Shown here piece after piece: positions 8,142-17,215 of a stretch of DNA of 36,080 nucleotides (its first letter is position 1; each line of letters opens with the position of its first letter). Position numbers and translations under genes: made by a program. The stretch covers positions 1 to 36,080 of the forward strand of contig NZ_JAAXPW010000031.1 of assembly GCF_012396605.1 (NCBI RefSeq). The letters are read 5' to 3'. This stretch comes from Ureibacillus thermosphaericus. GTDB taxonomy: Bacteria > Bacillota > Bacilli > Bacillales_A > Planococcaceae. A model generated the notes under the pieces. The model saw nothing but the letters and a program-made list of their open reading frames with translations, ran no database searches and was not told the origin of the DNA.

Positions 8142-8181
8142 GAAAAAATGAAGGCTGTAAGGTGATTGGTACCCAACAGCC
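8142..8181 (-). terminator. Intra-operon attenuating terminator
   Basis: Minus strand GGCTGT / ACAGCC stem with a 17-base loop followed by TTCATTTTTTC, placed between the binding-protein gene and the first permease. Partial termination here would yield excess binding protein over permease and ATPase, a common arrangement in ABC importer operons. The stem is only 6 bp, so efficiency should be partial. Confidence 0.6.
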
Positions 8182-8196
8182 CATATATCAAGATGA

Positions 8197-9078
8197 TTAT
8201 TTAGACTGACCTTCTACTCTTTCTAATACTTCAAATAGGTCACGTCCATAGTGTTTAACCATTAATTCGTTTAATGCATTTGTTTGTTTAATTTCTTTAA
8301 TTACTTCGTCGAAAGCATCTGCCAATTCTTGATTGTTTTTGTTAAATAATGTCCAAGTTTTGATCACAGTGAACTCGTTATACACTACTTCGTCTTTTAG
8401 ATTATGGTATGGACCTTCTGGATCGTTAATTTGTTTATCGATAACTGGTTCAAGTGCAATTGCACCATCTGCACGTCCTTCGTTTACCCATTGTACAGCG
8501 TCCACAGCAAATGTATCGCCAGCAACTAATTTCACTTGGTTATCCGGATTTTCTTCGTTGTATTTCGCTACTACTGTGTATTGAGCGTTATTAGCTGCAA
8601 TTGGAGCTAATTCTAAACCAGCAGCTGCGAAATCTGATAAATCTTTAATATGTTCATTTTCTTTTTTCAATAGTAATCCAACGCTGCTTAATCCTGTGAA
8701 TTCTTTAGGGAAAACATATTTTTCTGCACGTTCATCTGTATAGAAAATGTTTTTAACCCCTAAATCGTATTTCCCTTGTTCTACACCGATTAATAAATCA
8801 TCGTCTGTAGTTCCGATATATTCAAATTCATAGTCTTCCAATTTTTCATCAACAAGTCTTAGCATATCTAATTCGTATCCTGCTGGTTCACCGTTTTCAT
8901 CTTGATACGTAATCGGCTTCCAAGAAATTGCATAAGCTACTTTAATTTTTTTCACATCGGATGAATCTTGAGAATTTTCGTTTTCAGTAGTAGATGTTTC
9001 ATTTCCTCCACCACATGCAGCAAGGGATGCTGCTAGTAAACCAATCGCTCCTAATTTAAAAAATTTTTTAAAATTCAT
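8197..9078 (-). CDS. Amino acid ABC transporter substrate-binding lipoprotein
   Basis: Extracellular solute-binding protein family 3, 293 residues. A lipoprotein signal is obvious: KK near the N-terminus, hydrophobic core 9-21 and lipobox LAAC with acceptor Cys22, followed by a Ser/Asn/Glu-rich linker to about residue 44. The mature fold starts KIKVAYAISWKPITY. PAGYELDMLRLVDEKL and QGKYDLGVKNIFYTDERA are the usual ligand-binding strand and helix regions of the family, and the C-terminal lobe ends in HYGRDLFE. AGGAGG lies 8 bases before the ATG. It is the second gene of the operon, 18 bases after the oxidoreductase. Ligand unknown; a sulfur-containing amino acid is the contextual guess. Confidence 0.9.
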   Translation of the reverse strand: MNFKKFFKLGAIGLLAASLAACGGGNETSTTENENSQDSSDVKKIKVAYAISWKPITYQDENGEPAGYELDMLRLVDEKLEDYEFEYIGTTDDDLLIGVEQGKYDLGVKNIFYTDERAEKYVFPKEFTGLSSVGLLLKKENEHIKDLSDFAAAGLELAPIAANNAQYTVVAKYNEENPDNQVKLVAGDTFAVDAVQWVNEGRADGAIALEPVIDKQINDPEGPYHNLKDEVVYNEFTVIKTWTLFNKNNQELADAFDEVIKEIKQTNALNELMVKHYGRDLFEVLERVEGQSK

Positions 9079-9096
9079 TGTTGTTTCCTCCTAAAA

Positions 9097-10269
9097 TTAT
9101 AATTTTAATGCTGATTCTGCTAATTTTTTTATTGTTAAATCATCCATTGGTGGATTATGAAGTCCTGCGCGAACATCGCGATAATATCGTTGAAGCGGAT
9201 TGTTGCGTTGTAAACTTCTTGCTCCTACCACGCGCATTGCTTTATCCACGACTTGAATTGCATTATTTGTAACGGTATATTTTGCTACATTGACTGCATT
9301 TGCAATGTTGGCAGCGTCTTCTGTTGAAATTTCACCTTTTTGCATTAAATCGATACAACTTTGGGCTGCACCATAAAGGGTATAGCGAGCTTGCATCAGT
9401 AGCAAATCAATTTCTCCAATTAATGCTTGAACGTTCGGCAATGTTGCAATCGTTCCTTTAATGCTATTTGGTGAGTGTGTATTGGCAAATTCCACTGCAT
9501 AATCGCGAGCTGCTTGCGCAATTCCTAGATATGTAGCTGGAATGATTAATAGCCATCCATTCAATTTAAAGCCTGTTTGATATTTCGGAATTTCTACTAA
9601 ATTTGATTCATCTACTTCTACATTTTCTAAAACTAGATCGTGACTGCCAGTCGATTTCATGGCTATTACGTCCCAAGTTTCATCGATTGAAAGGCCTTCT
9701 GTATCTTTATGAATTAGGAAGTTTCCGATATTTTCAATTTCTGGAATCCAAGCGGTTACTAAGAAATAATCTAACTCAGGTGAACATGTTGCATAAGCTT
9801 TACGACCATTGATCACCCACTTGTTTCCTTTCTTAACAGCGCTTGTTCCAGGACGGCCACCACGGACTGGACTTCCTGTAATGACTTCACTGAAAATTTT
9901 ATTGATGATTGCTCCGTTTTTTACATCGTTTGCAAATTCTTTAAGCTTTTCTTCTGCCCAGCTTTTCGTTTCATATACATCCCCTACCGTGAGCAGAGTC
10001 CATCCAATGGAAAGAGCTGTACTGCCATCATAACTACCTAACGTTTCTTGCAGTAATATTGCATCATAAACATTCATCCCCTCGCCACCATATTCGGTAG
10101 GCAAAGTAACTTTTGGATATCCAATCTCACGTAACCTTTTTATATTTTCATGAGGGAAAATCGATTCTTCATCGTTTCGTTGGGCATTTTCTTTCATAGA
10201 TTTTTCCAAAACAGCTAACTTTTCAAGCCATTCCCGTTGTTTTTCGGTTTTAATAAATAGTTCTTTCAA
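9097..10269 (-). CDS. Acyl-CoA dehydrogenase / SfnB-DszC-like flavin oxidoreductase
   Basis: Flavoprotein of the acyl-CoA dehydrogenase superfamily, 390 residues. It has an N-terminal helical domain with YPKVTLPTEYGGEG (about 52-65), a middle beta domain with KWVINGRKAYATCSPELDYF and MKSTGSHDLVLENVEV, and a C-terminal helical bundle ending VGARSLQRNNPLQRYYRDVR. That last phrase with a following His resembles the flavin monooxygenase branch (DszC, SfnB; YdbM in B. subtilis), used to release sulfur or modify thio compounds. It leads the operon, 18 bases ahead of the binding protein, which supports a role in sulfur scavenging over beta-oxidation. The start is TTG, 11 bases after AAAGGCAGG. True acyl-CoA dehydrogenase activity cannot be excluded. 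Confidence 0.82.
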   Translation of the reverse strand: MKELFIKTEKQREWLEKLAVLEKSMKENAQRNDEESIFPHENIKRLREIGYPKVTLPTEYGGEGMNVYDAILLQETLGSYDGSTALSIGWTLLTVGDVYETKSWAEEKLKEFANDVKNGAIINKIFSEVITGSPVRGGRPGTSAVKKGNKWVINGRKAYATCSPELDYFLVTAWIPEIENIGNFLIHKDTEGLSIDETWDVIAMKSTGSHDLVLENVEVDESNLVEIPKYQTGFKLNGWLLIIPATYLGIAQAARDYAVEFANTHSPNSIKGTIATLPNVQALIGEIDLLLMQARYTLYGAAQSCIDLMQKGEISTEDAANIANAVNVAKYTVTNNAIQVVDKAMRVVGARSLQRNNPLQRYYRDVRAGLHNPPMDDLTIKKLAESALKL

Positions 10270-10356
10270 GTAAGATTTACCTGCCTTTCACAATAAAAAG
10301 GGATCTCTTATTTTTCCAACAAAAAAACCCAACTTAATGATATTTACTACGTCATG

Positions 10357-10385
10357 ATTTTACTTTTTTCGACATTATTAGTCAA
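10357..10385 (-). promoter_or_regulatory. Promoter of the oxidoreductase-ABC operon
   Basis: Minus strand -35 TTGACT (10380-10385), 17-base spacer, -10 TAAAAT (10357-10362), about 90 bases before the TTG start. Just upstream of the -35, ATTCCGACTAATGAACTAAG-AAT is a loose inverted repeat that may be an operator; a CymR site is possible but not demonstrated. I see no S-box or T-box in the leader. The rest of the 318-base gap (10270-10587) holds the argS terminator and an unexplained CCAACT-TGTTT-AGTTGG repeat at 10453-10469, and no gene. Confidence 0.65.
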
Positions 10386-10552
10386 TATATTCTTAGTTCA
10401 TTAGTCGGAATTGTTATTTTATAGAAACTACATCTTTATCAATCACTTAATACCAACTTGTTTAGTTGGATTTATATTAATCAAATTTTACTCAATCGTA
10501 CATTCAATGTCAATATAATTCCTATAAATTTTATAAGAATACAAAAGAAAAA

Positions 10553-10578
10553 AACCAGCCCCTATTATGAAGCTGGTT
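10553..10578 (-). terminator. argS terminator
   Basis: Minus strand AACCAGC / GCTGGTT stem with a 12-base loop followed by TTTTTTCTTTT, just after the argS stop. Confidence 0.88.
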
Positions 10579-10587
10579 TAAAACAAA

Positions 10588-12255
10588 TTACATTTTTTCT
10601 GGTGCTGAAACGCCGATTAGTCTTAATGCGTTGGCAAGAGTTACTCGAACAGCTTGAATTAATGAGAGACGCGCTTCTGTTAATTCTTTATTATCCGGAT
10701 TTAACACTTTTTCCGCGTTGTAGAAGCTGTGGAATGCCGCTGCTAATTCTTGAGTATAGTTCGCAATGCGGTGAGGAGTGCGATGTTTTGCTGCTTCTGC
10801 TACGATTTGTGGGAAAGTACCTACCTTTTTCAACACTTCCTCTGATTTTTCATCCGTTAATAAATGTAAGTTTTCTAATGATGCTTGGAATCCTTGTTCT
10901 TCTGCACTGCGCAAAATAGAACAAATACGTGCATGAGCGTATTGTGCGTAGTATACAGGGTTTTCGTTTGATTCTGCAACTGCAAGATCAAGGTCAAAGT
11001 CCATATGGGAATCGCAAGCGGTTTTCACAAAGTAGTATCGTACTGCATCAAGCCCTACTTCTTCCACCAGCTCACGCATTGTTACAGCATTACCTGTACG
11101 TTTACTCATTTTATATTTTTCGCCGTTTTTATAAAGCTGCACCATTTGGATGACTTCGACTTCTAATTTATCACGATCATAGCCAAGAGCTTGAATTGCC
11201 GCTTTCATACGCGGAATATAACCATGATGGTCTGCTCCCCAAACGTTAATCAGTTTATCGAAACCGCGTTGAATTTTATCTTCATGGTATGCAATATCTG
11301 GTGTTAAGTATGTGTATGAACCGTCTGATTTAATGAGAACGCGGTCTTTATCGTCGCCAAATGTTGTTGAGCGGAACCAAGTCGCTCCATCCTGTTCATA
11401 AACGTGGCCGTTTTCTCTTAATTTATTTAAAGCGTGGTCAATTTTTCCATTTTTATATAATGAAGTTTCGGAATACCATACATCAAATCGAACTCTGAAG
11501 TTTTCTAAGTCCTTTTTCAATTTTTCTAATTCAAGAGCTAATCCATTTTCACGGAAGAAGTTAAAACGTTCTTCATCGGATTTTTCTAAAATAGAATCGC
11601 CGTATCGTTCAACAAGTTTGTTTGCAATCTCAATAATGTCTTGGCCATAGTAGCCATCTTCCGGCATTTCCGCATCAAGTCCCAACGCTTGTTTGTAACG
11701 CGCTTCTAGGGAATAAGCCAAGTTGTTAATTTGATTTCCCGCATCGTTAATGTAATATTCACGAGTAACGTCATATCCTGCAAAATCTAAAACATTGCAA
11801 AGGGAGTCGCCGAATGCAGCACCGCGAGCATGTCCTAAGTGAAGGTCACCTGTTGGATTCGCCGATACAAACTCCACTTGAATTTTTTCTCCGCCTCCGC
11901 TATTTGAGCGACCATAATTTTCACCTTGTTCGAACACCGCTTTTACAATATCTGCAAGGAAATCTTTGCGAACAAAGATGTTGATGAAGCCCGGTCCTGC
12001 AATCTCAACTTTTTCAATATCAGTTCCTTCTGTTTCTAAATTTTCAACAATTGCTTCTGCTATTTGGCGTGGGGGTTTTTTTGCTAGCTTCGTTAGTTGC
12101 ATCGCCAAGTTTGTTGCGAAGTCACCTTTTGTTTGATCTTTTGGCACTTCAATATGAACTTGAAAATCCGTTCCTTCTTCTAAAATTTGCGCTTTTAAAA
12201 CAGCAGCTTTTAAAGCGTTTTTCAATGATTCTTGCAATTGTCCTACTGCATTCAT
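10588..12255 (-). CDS. argS: Arginyl-tRNA synthetase
   Basis: Class Ia aminoacyl-tRNA synthetase charging tRNA-Arg (EC 6.1.1.19), cytoplasmic, 555 residues, the usual length. An N-terminal Add1 domain (about 1-90) is followed by the HIGH-type motif in [18 protein letters not shown] (about 131-148), the [12 protein letters not shown] segment, and a KMSKS-type loop [12 protein letters not shown]. The C-terminal anticodon-binding DALR domain ends [12 protein letters not shown]. The ATG follows GGAGGGAC and overlaps the stop of the ywiB gene by 4 bases, so expression is coupled to it. Pairing of ywiB with argS is conserved in Bacillus. Confidence 0.97.
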   Translation of the reverse strand: MNAVGQLQESLKNALKAAVLKAQILEEGTDFQVHIEVPKDQTKGDFATNLAMQLTKLAKKPPRQIAEAIVENLETEGTDIEKVEIAGPGFINIFVRKDFLADIVKAVFEQGENYGRSNSGGGEKIQVEFVSANPTGDLHLGHARGAAFGDSLCNVLDFAGYDVTREYYINDAGNQINNLAYSLEARYKQALGLDAEMPEDGYYGQDIIEIANKLVERYGDSILEKSDEERFNFFRENGLALELEKLKKDLENFRVRFDVWYSETSLYKNGKIDHALNKLRENGHVYEQDGATWFRSTTFGDDKDRVLIKSDGSYTYLTPDIAYHEDKIQRGFDKLINVWGADHHGYIPRMKAAIQALGYDRDKLEVEVIQMVQLYKNGEKYKMSKRTGNAVTMRELVEEVGLDAVRYYFVKTACDSHMDFDLDLAVAESNENPVYYAQYAHARICSILRSAEEQGFQASLENLHLLTDEKSEEVLKKVGTFPQIVAEAAKHRTPHRIANYTQELAAAFHSFYNAEKVLNPDNKELTEARLSLIQAVRVTLANALRLIGVSAPEKM

Positions 12256-12689
12256 GCTTGTCCCTCCGTGTATTGTATTTCCAATGTATAATGACCGACT
12301 GATTGTCCACTAATAATTAAATCATATTGCACATTAAATCTGCCACTTATATTATCTTCATCTACATGTTCGAACCCTAGGTGATAAGTTTTTGTTTGCA
12401 ATGGCAACGTGCCATACATTGTGTCGTAGTGACCATTTTGTTTACATTCTGTGCTAAAAGGCAGCCGCATGTTGACAGCTCCACTTCGCAAAATGAGTGC
12501 ATCGTCGTTATTCATTTTTACTGTTGTACGAATTGTTTGGTCTTCTATTATTTCTTCATAGCGTAAATACATTTTACCGTTCTTTTTTAGCCAAACACCT
12601 TGAAGCCACAGTTCATATGTTTCCTCGTCCCCTTCAATTGGGCAAATCGTCGAAATGACTTTTATTTTTACGTTTTTTTCAACACTCAT
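12252..12689 (-). CDS. ywiB: DUF1934 beta-barrel protein YwiB
   Basis: Small cytoplasmic protein of 145 residues, no signal or membrane segment, belonging to DUF1934, predicted from relatives to form a calycin-like beta barrel. Visible features are alternating strands with [29 protein letters not shown] in fragments and the family ending [13 protein letters not shown]. Function is unknown. It lies upstream of argS with a 4-base overlap, the conserved Bacillus arrangement. The ribosome site is unusual: AAGGAG lies 12 bases from the ATG, while a closer AGGAA is too near. No clear promoter was recognised. Confidence 0.88.
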   Translation of the reverse strand: MSVEKNVKIKVISTICPIEGDEETYELWLQGVWLKKNGKMYLRYEEIIEDQTIRTTVKMNNDDALILRSGAVNMRLPFSTECKQNGHYDTMYGTLPLQTKTYHLGFEHVDEDNISGRFNVQYDLIISGQSVGHYTLEIQYTEGQA

Positions 12690-12831
12690 TTCCTGTGGGC
12701 ACTCCTTATGTATTACTATAACTAATACATTATATTATTGCCTTGCAAGAAATTTCAAGGGAACGAATGAAAATTCAAAAATATCAAGGCTTTGGCTTCA
12801 TTTTAAACTGTTTTCCATATCAAATAAAAAA

Positions 12832-12863
12832 GCGATTAAAGTTTTCCAATGAACTTTAATCGC
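12832..12863 (-). terminator. speB terminator
   Basis: Perfect 12-bp stem GCGATTAAAGTT / AACTTTAATCGC with an 8-base loop and TTTTTTATTTG on the minus strand, 10 bases past the speB stop. Confidence 0.93.
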
Positions 12864-12873
12864 ATCAAGATTT

Positions 12874-13746
12874 TTATTTAATCCAACCTAGAATCATTTC
12901 TCTTAATAGTTTGGAAGCAGTATTGGCTGTCATTTCAGAGTGGTCGTATACAGGAGCTACTTCTACTAAGTCAAAACCAACGACATTTACTTCACTTCTT
13001 GCAATTTCATGGATTGATGCAAGCAGTTCTTTTGATGTAATGCCGCCGCAATCTACTGTACCAGTACCAGGAGCAAATGCAGGATCTAGCACATCGATAT
13101 CCGTCGTGATATAAACGTTGCGACCTTTAAGCGTTGGAAGTACTTCTTTTAAAGGCTCTAACACTTCAAATTTCGCAATATACATGCCGTTTTCTTTCGC
13201 CCATTCAAATTCTTCTTTAAGTCCAGAACGAATACCGAAAGAATATACATTATGAGGACCAATCAATTCCGCAATTTTTCGGATTGGCGTAGCATGGCTT
13301 AATGGCTCTCCTTCATAATCTGTGCGCAAATCCGTATGAGCATCAAAATGAAGGATGGCTAAATCTGGGTATTTTTCATAAACAGCTTTCATTACAGGCC
13401 AAGACACTAAATGCTCTCCACCCATGCCGATAGGAATTTTCCCATCTGCTAACACTTTCTTTACAAACTTTTCAATTTCATCTAATGATTTTTGAGCATT
13501 CCCAAATGGAAGTGGAATATCCCCTGCATCGAAAAATTTTACTTCTTCTAATTCACGGTCTAGATATGGGCTATATTCTTCCAATCCAACAGAAACTTCA
13601 CGAATTCTTGCGGGACCGAAGCGAGAACCTGGGCGGAAACTTACTGTCCAATCCATCGGCATACCATATAGGACTGCCTTTGATTCTTCGTAATTAGGAT
13701 GGCTTTTTATAAAAACATTGCCAGAATATGTTTCGTCAAATCTCAT
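12874..13746 (-). CDS. speB: Agmatinase
   Basis: Ureohydrolase family enzyme that hydrolyses agmatine to putrescine and urea (EC 3.5.3.11) in the cytoplasm. The Mn-binding residues are all present: His112 in GMGGEHLVSW, DAHTD at about 135-139 and DIDVLDP at about 216-222, with the substrate loop FAPGTGT. The start at 13746 gives 290 residues, the length of B. subtilis SpeB, and follows AGGTGA by 5 bases; an in-frame GTG three codons upstream is less likely. Neither speE nor an arginine decarboxylase gene is adjacent. The protein could in principle be another ureohydrolase such as guanidinobutyrase, but synteny beside the pbpG-like gene favours agmatinase. Confidence 0.93.
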   Translation of the reverse strand: MRFDETYSGNVFIKSHPNYEESKAVLYGMPMDWTVSFRPGSRFGPARIREVSVGLEEYSPYLDRELEEVKFFDAGDIPLPFGNAQKSLDEIEKFVKKVLADGKIPIGMGGEHLVSWPVMKAVYEKYPDLAILHFDAHTDLRTDYEGEPLSHATPIRKIAELIGPHNVYSFGIRSGLKEEFEWAKENGMYIAKFEVLEPLKEVLPTLKGRNVYITTDIDVLDPAFAPGTGTVDCGGITSKELLASIHEIARSEVNVVGFDLVEVAPVYDHSEMTANTASKLLREMILGWIK

Positions 13747-13994
13747 ATGAATCACCTACTCTATTCATCTTTTACTTACACTAATTCTAGTACCTATTAC
13801 TTGAAAGCTGAAAATTTCGAATCCAAAAGAATCCGGAACTTTATTCGACATTTTTCGTATTCACTATTGATTACGAAAACAAAAACTTCATTTCAAGATG
13901 AAACAATTTTCATACAGAAAAAGTATAGACGTTTTTAGACAAAAGGCAACAGTTTTTTTATGTATATTTTCGATTAAACAGTAAATTTCAAGTC

Positions 13995-14001
13995 CATACT
14001 A
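13995..14001 (+). promoter_or_regulatory. Possible forespore-type -10 element of the PBP gene
   Basis: CATACTA, the -10 core of sigma-G/sigma-F promoters, lies 31 bases before the ATG; the region around position -35 is only weakly matching (CGATTAA). B. subtilis pbpG is forespore-expressed, so the match is plausible. The overlapping TATAAT could equally be a sigma-A -10. Confidence 0.35.
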
Positions 14002-14031
14002 TAATTAGTTGATTGAAAAGAGGTGAAATGG

Positions 14032-16089
14032 ATGGATAGACGTAGTTATCAGCGACATATTCGACGGAAAAAAAAGATTCGAAATATTGCTTTTTACTTG
14101 ATTGCCTTTCTATGTGCAATTGTCGTATCGTTTGTAGGTTTAAGAATCTATGCGCAAGTTGCTGGAGCTCCACCACTCATCATAACGAAAGCATCCGTAT
14201 TCTTAGACCGGAACGGCAATCAAATTGGCGATTATTTTACTGCTGAACGTCGATATTGGAAAGAACTAGATGAAATTTCACCTTATTTAATAGAGGCAAC
14301 GATTGCAGTGGAAGATAAAGATTTCTATCAACATAATGGTTTTGATTATTCAAGAATTGCGAGTGCCGTTTTAAATGACTTAAAAACGCGCAGTAAAGCG
14401 GAAGGTGCAAGTACAATCACCCAGCAATTAGCACGGAATCTATATTTAACTTTAGAAAAAACATGGTCTCGTAAAATAATGGAAGCACTTTACGCATATC
14501 GTTTGGAACTCTTTTATTCTAAAGATGAAATACTAGAAGCCTATTTGAATACAGTGAACTATGGTCACGGCATGTATGGAGCTGAAGCAGCAAGTAGATA
14601 TTACTTTGGTAAATCCGCAAGCGATTTAACGTTAGCTGAATCTGCTTTGCTTGCGGGCATCCCTAAAGGGCCAAGTATCTATTCTCCTCTTAATAATTAT
14701 GACAAAGCCTTTAATCGTCAAAAGTTAATCTTATCGTTAATGGAAGAGCAAAATAAAATTTCAAGTGCAGAAAAGGAACGAGCATTATCTGAAAACATCG
14801 TGTTAAAAAATGATCAATGGACTGCTTCTAAAACGATTGCGCCTTATTTCTTGGATGTTGTGTGGCAAGAAGCGACGAAAATTTTGGAAGAGAAAAAACT
14901 CAATATTCGAGAAGGTGGCTGGATTATTAAAACGACGTTAAACCAAGCTCACCAAAAGGCTGCTGAAGAGGCAATTAATAAAAATATGCCTGATAATGAA
15001 TTACAAGTGGGACTTGTCAGCATGGATGTAGAAACTGGCCAAGTAACCGCCCTTGTCGGTGGACGTAATTATCGAGAAAGTTCCTATAATCGCGTAACAC
15101 AAGCACTTCGTCAACCCGGTTCTGCGATAAAACCAATCCTGTATGCAGCAGCACTGGAAAATGGCTTTACACCGCTCACCTATTTAGACGTAGGTGAAAC
15201 GATTTTTACTTACGATGATGGACGGGCTACCTACAAGCCACAAAACGTCAATGGAAAATTTGCAGATGGCGACATGTCGATGGCTCAGGCGATTGCGATT
15301 TCAGATAACATTTACGCAGTTAAAACATTAGAACAAATCGGCTACGATAAATTCCGAGAAATCTCTGAAAGATTTAATTTAAGATATTCCAACAAAGACA
15401 ATCCATCCATGGCGCTCGGAACGATTGAAAACTCGTTATATGACTTAACAAATGCTTACAATATCATTGCTGCAAAAGGGCAATATCGAAAACCGACTAC
15501 AATTCTATCAATTCATAATGCGGAAGGCGAACTTGTGTATGAATATGAAGAACCTTCTGAAGAACAAGTCATTTCTGAACAAGATGCTTTCCTATTAACT
15601 CAAATGATGACAGGCATTTTTGACCCGGTATTCAGTGATTATTCCCCTGCAACTGGGGTTTCCCTTCGTTCAAGAATGACGCATACGTATGCGGCAAAAT
15701 CGGGAACAACGGTTTCAGATCAATGGTTGATTGGTTATAGTCCATCCATTACGACTGGAGTTTGGAACGGCTATGATCAAGGAAAAACGTTATCTTCTTC
15801 TTCCGATATGTCCGCCCATAAACAAGTATGGATTGATTTTATGGAGGCCGTTCATCGTGATAAACCGAATGAATCTTTTGAAGTACCAAAAGGCGTCAGA
15901 GGGGTTATGATTGATATTGAAACGGGTAAACTTGCGACAGACGCATGCCCAAAACAACGTCTTATGTATTTAAAGGAAGAAGATATTCCAACGAAAAAAT
16001 GTACAGACTTTGATTTCTTTAATGAAGATGGTTGGAATGGTCTTTTTGAATTATTTCCATTCGAGTCATTAAAAGGTTTGTTTAATTAA
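14032..16089 (+). CDS. pbpG: Class A penicillin-binding protein (PbpG/PBP2d-like)
   Basis: Bifunctional peptidoglycan glycosyltransferase/transpeptidase anchored by one N-terminal helix (about 19-42) after a very basic cytoplasmic tail. The GT51 domain shows AVEDKDFYQHNGFD (catalytic Glu), GASTITQQLARNLYL, KIMEALYAYRLE and NTVNYGHGMYGAEAASRYYFG. The transpeptidase domain shows the SxxK serine in RQPGSAIKPI, SDN in AISDNIYAVKT and KSGTT. Length is 685 residues from the ATG at 14032, which follows GAGGTG; an in-frame GTG three codons upstream overlaps that site. Synteny with speB and ywhD matches B. subtilis ywhE (pbpG), a sporulation PBP acting in forespore wall synthesis. A vegetative role is not excluded by sequence. 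Confidence 0.9.
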   Translation: MDRRSYQRHIRRKKKIRNIAFYLIAFLCAIVVSFVGLRIYAQVAGAPPLIITKASVFLDRNGNQIGDYFTAERRYWKELDEISPYLIEATIAVEDKDFYQHNGFDYSRIASAVLNDLKTRSKAEGASTITQQLARNLYLTLEKTWSRKIMEALYAYRLELFYSKDEILEAYLNTVNYGHGMYGAEAASRYYFGKSASDLTLAESALLAGIPKGPSIYSPLNNYDKAFNRQKLILSLMEEQNKISSAEKERALSENIVLKNDQWTASKTIAPYFLDVVWQEATKILEEKKLNIREGGWIIKTTLNQAHQKAAEEAINKNMPDNELQVGLVSMDVETGQVTALVGGRNYRESSYNRVTQALRQPGSAIKPILYAAALENGFTPLTYLDVGETIFTYDDGRATYKPQNVNGKFADGDMSMAQAIAISDNIYAVKTLEQIGYDKFREISERFNLRYSNKDNPSMALGTIENSLYDLTNAYNIIAAKGQYRKPTTILSIHNAEGELVYEYEEPSEEQVISEQDAFLLTQMMTGIFDPVFSDYSPATGVSLRSRMTHTYAAKSGTTVSDQWLIGYSPSITTGVWNGYDQGKTLSSSSDMSAHKQVWIDFMEAVHRDKPNESFEVPKGVRGVMIDIETGKLATDACPKQRLMYLKEEDIPTKKCTDFDFFNEDGWNGLFELFPFESLKGLFN

Positions 16090-16105
16090 AAAAGATAAAA
16101 AAAAT

Positions 16106-16150
16106 AAGCTTTCTCTTTCTTGGAATTTTCACGAAAGAGAAAGCTTTTTT
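16106..16150 (+). terminator. PBP gene terminator (bidirectional)
   Basis: 14-bp stem AAGCTTTCTCTTTC / GAAAGAGAAAGCTT with a 13-base loop and T tract, and a T-rich flank on the minus strand as well, so it may also stop transcription from ywhD. The remaining gap to 16393 (304 bases in all) is AT-rich with no gene or repeat that I can see. Confidence 0.93.
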
Positions 16151-16393
16151 CGTAAACAGAGATAAATGAGACATTTTGCTTGGGAAAATAAAATGCCACA
16201 TTGATTCTACTCTATCTACTAAATGTCCTTGTCCTAGCTATACTATTATTTTAACTATAAATTCAGTGTACTTATTTTTTAGAATGGTTTCAACAAAGGA
16301 ATGAATATTACAACGTTTCGTCACAAATCTGACACTTTTAGATACTTTTTTCACAAATCCTATTGACAATAAAATCTGCTGTATATATATTTT

Positions 16394-16915
16394 TTATTTT
16401 TTTATAGCTAATTCATCTTTTAATTGTTGACTGCTTCGTTCCCACATGCCGAGATCGTGATTTTGTAGAAAATCCGCCAATATTTTTTTCGAATCATCAT
16501 CCATATGATCGACAACAATTTTGCGTTTTAATGATTTGTCCATTTTATTTACATGGTCGGCAAGTATCTTATAACCTCTGCGCTTTTCTTTATTGACAAC
16601 CATTTCGCATGCTGCAACCCCTGCGTAATATGGTCCATCTTCTTTTATATCGACAGTGACCCATACAAGCCAATATGGTTTACCGCCAGCTGAATCTTCA
16701 CGGTTTGTCGTAAATTTAATGCGTTTTTCCACTTCACTCTTGGCATGCATTGCTCCCATATCGATAAATGCATGTTTTTCTTCTATATCAATAAATACTG
16801 GCGTTACATTCTCCAATGATATTGTACCTATTCCAAATCCTTTATGACCATCTGTTGGATCGTTTTTTATAATGGTAAAAGACATTTTTTGTTTTGGTTT
16901 TTCTTCGTTTGTCAT
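16394..16915 (-). CDS. ywhD: YwhD family protein
   Basis: Cytoplasmic protein of 173 residues, conserved in Bacillales and of unknown function. It opens with a charged tail, then FTIIKNDPTDGHKGFGIGTI, followed by VTPVFIDIEEKHAFIDMGAMHAKS and a charged C-terminal half (GYKILADHVNKMDKSLKRKI). No signal peptide, membrane segment or catalytic motif is seen. The ATG lies 8 bases after GGAGGGG. It is divergent from the tautomerase gene ywhB over a 70-base gap, the arrangement of the B. subtilis ywhB-ywhD area. Identification is by recognition of the family and by synteny. Confidence 0.88.
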   Translation of the reverse strand: MTNEEKPKQKMSFTIIKNDPTDGHKGFGIGTISLENVTPVFIDIEEKHAFIDMGAMHAKSEVEKRIKFTTNREDSAGGKPYWLVWVTVDIKEDGPYYAGVAACEMVVNKEKRRGYKILADHVNKMDKSLKRKIVVDHMDDDSKKILADFLQNHDLGMWERSSQQLKDELAIKK

Positions 16916-16985
16916 ATTGTCATCCCCTCCATTTAAACCTATTATAATGATTATACTTCAAATTTATCCACTAGGAGGTTGCGTC

Positions 16986-17171
16986 ATGCCAGTAGTTACA
17001 ATCAAAATGTTAGAAGGTCGCACAGATGAACAGAAAAAGGCGATGGTTGAAAAAGTAACAGAAGCTCTAGTTGAAACAATTAATGCAAAACCTGAAGCGG
17101 TAACAATTATTATTGAAGAAATGTCTAAAAATCATTATGCTACAGGCGGCGTTCGCGCTTCAGATAAGTAA
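16986..17171 (+). CDS. ywhB: 4-oxalocrotonate tautomerase family enzyme
   Basis: A 61-residue subunit of the 4-OT family. The mature protein begins at Pro2 (MPVVTIKMLEGR), the N-terminal proline being the general base that shuttles the proton in keto-enol tautomerisation. The remainder has the single-repeat 4-OT fold: an alpha helix (TDEQKKAMVEKVTEAL) and strand VTIIIEEMSKNHYATGG. Arg11-type residues (GR at 11-12) expected in the active site are present. The family usually forms hexamers. The ATG at 16986 follows GGAGGT by 6 bases; longer in-frame extensions to the left have no site. The physiological substrate of Bacillus YwhB is unknown. Confidence 0.92.
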   Translation: MPVVTIKMLEGRTDEQKKAMVEKVTEALVETINAKPEAVTIIIEEMSKNHYATGGVRASDK

Positions 17172-17184
17172 TGTACAAAAGGAT

Positions 17185-17208
17185 GAGGGTGACCAATTCG
17201 GCACCCTC
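17185..17208 (+). terminator. ywhB terminator
   Basis: GAGGGTG / CACCCTC stem, 10-base loop, then AAATTTTTT. It lies between two convergent genes, 13 bases after ywhB; its T tract merges with the 3' end of the deacetylase gene. Confidence 0.85.
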
Positions 17209-17215
17209 AAATTTT

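Noticed and set aside
10270-10400. S-box or T-box before the oxidoreductase-ABC operon
   Set aside because: No conserved SAM riboswitch core or T-box GGGTGG sequence is present in the short leader.
10453-10469. CCAACT-TGTTT-AGTTGG repeat as a terminator
   Set aside because: The stem is 6 bp without a T tract on either strand; it has no clear role and is left as an unexplained repeat.
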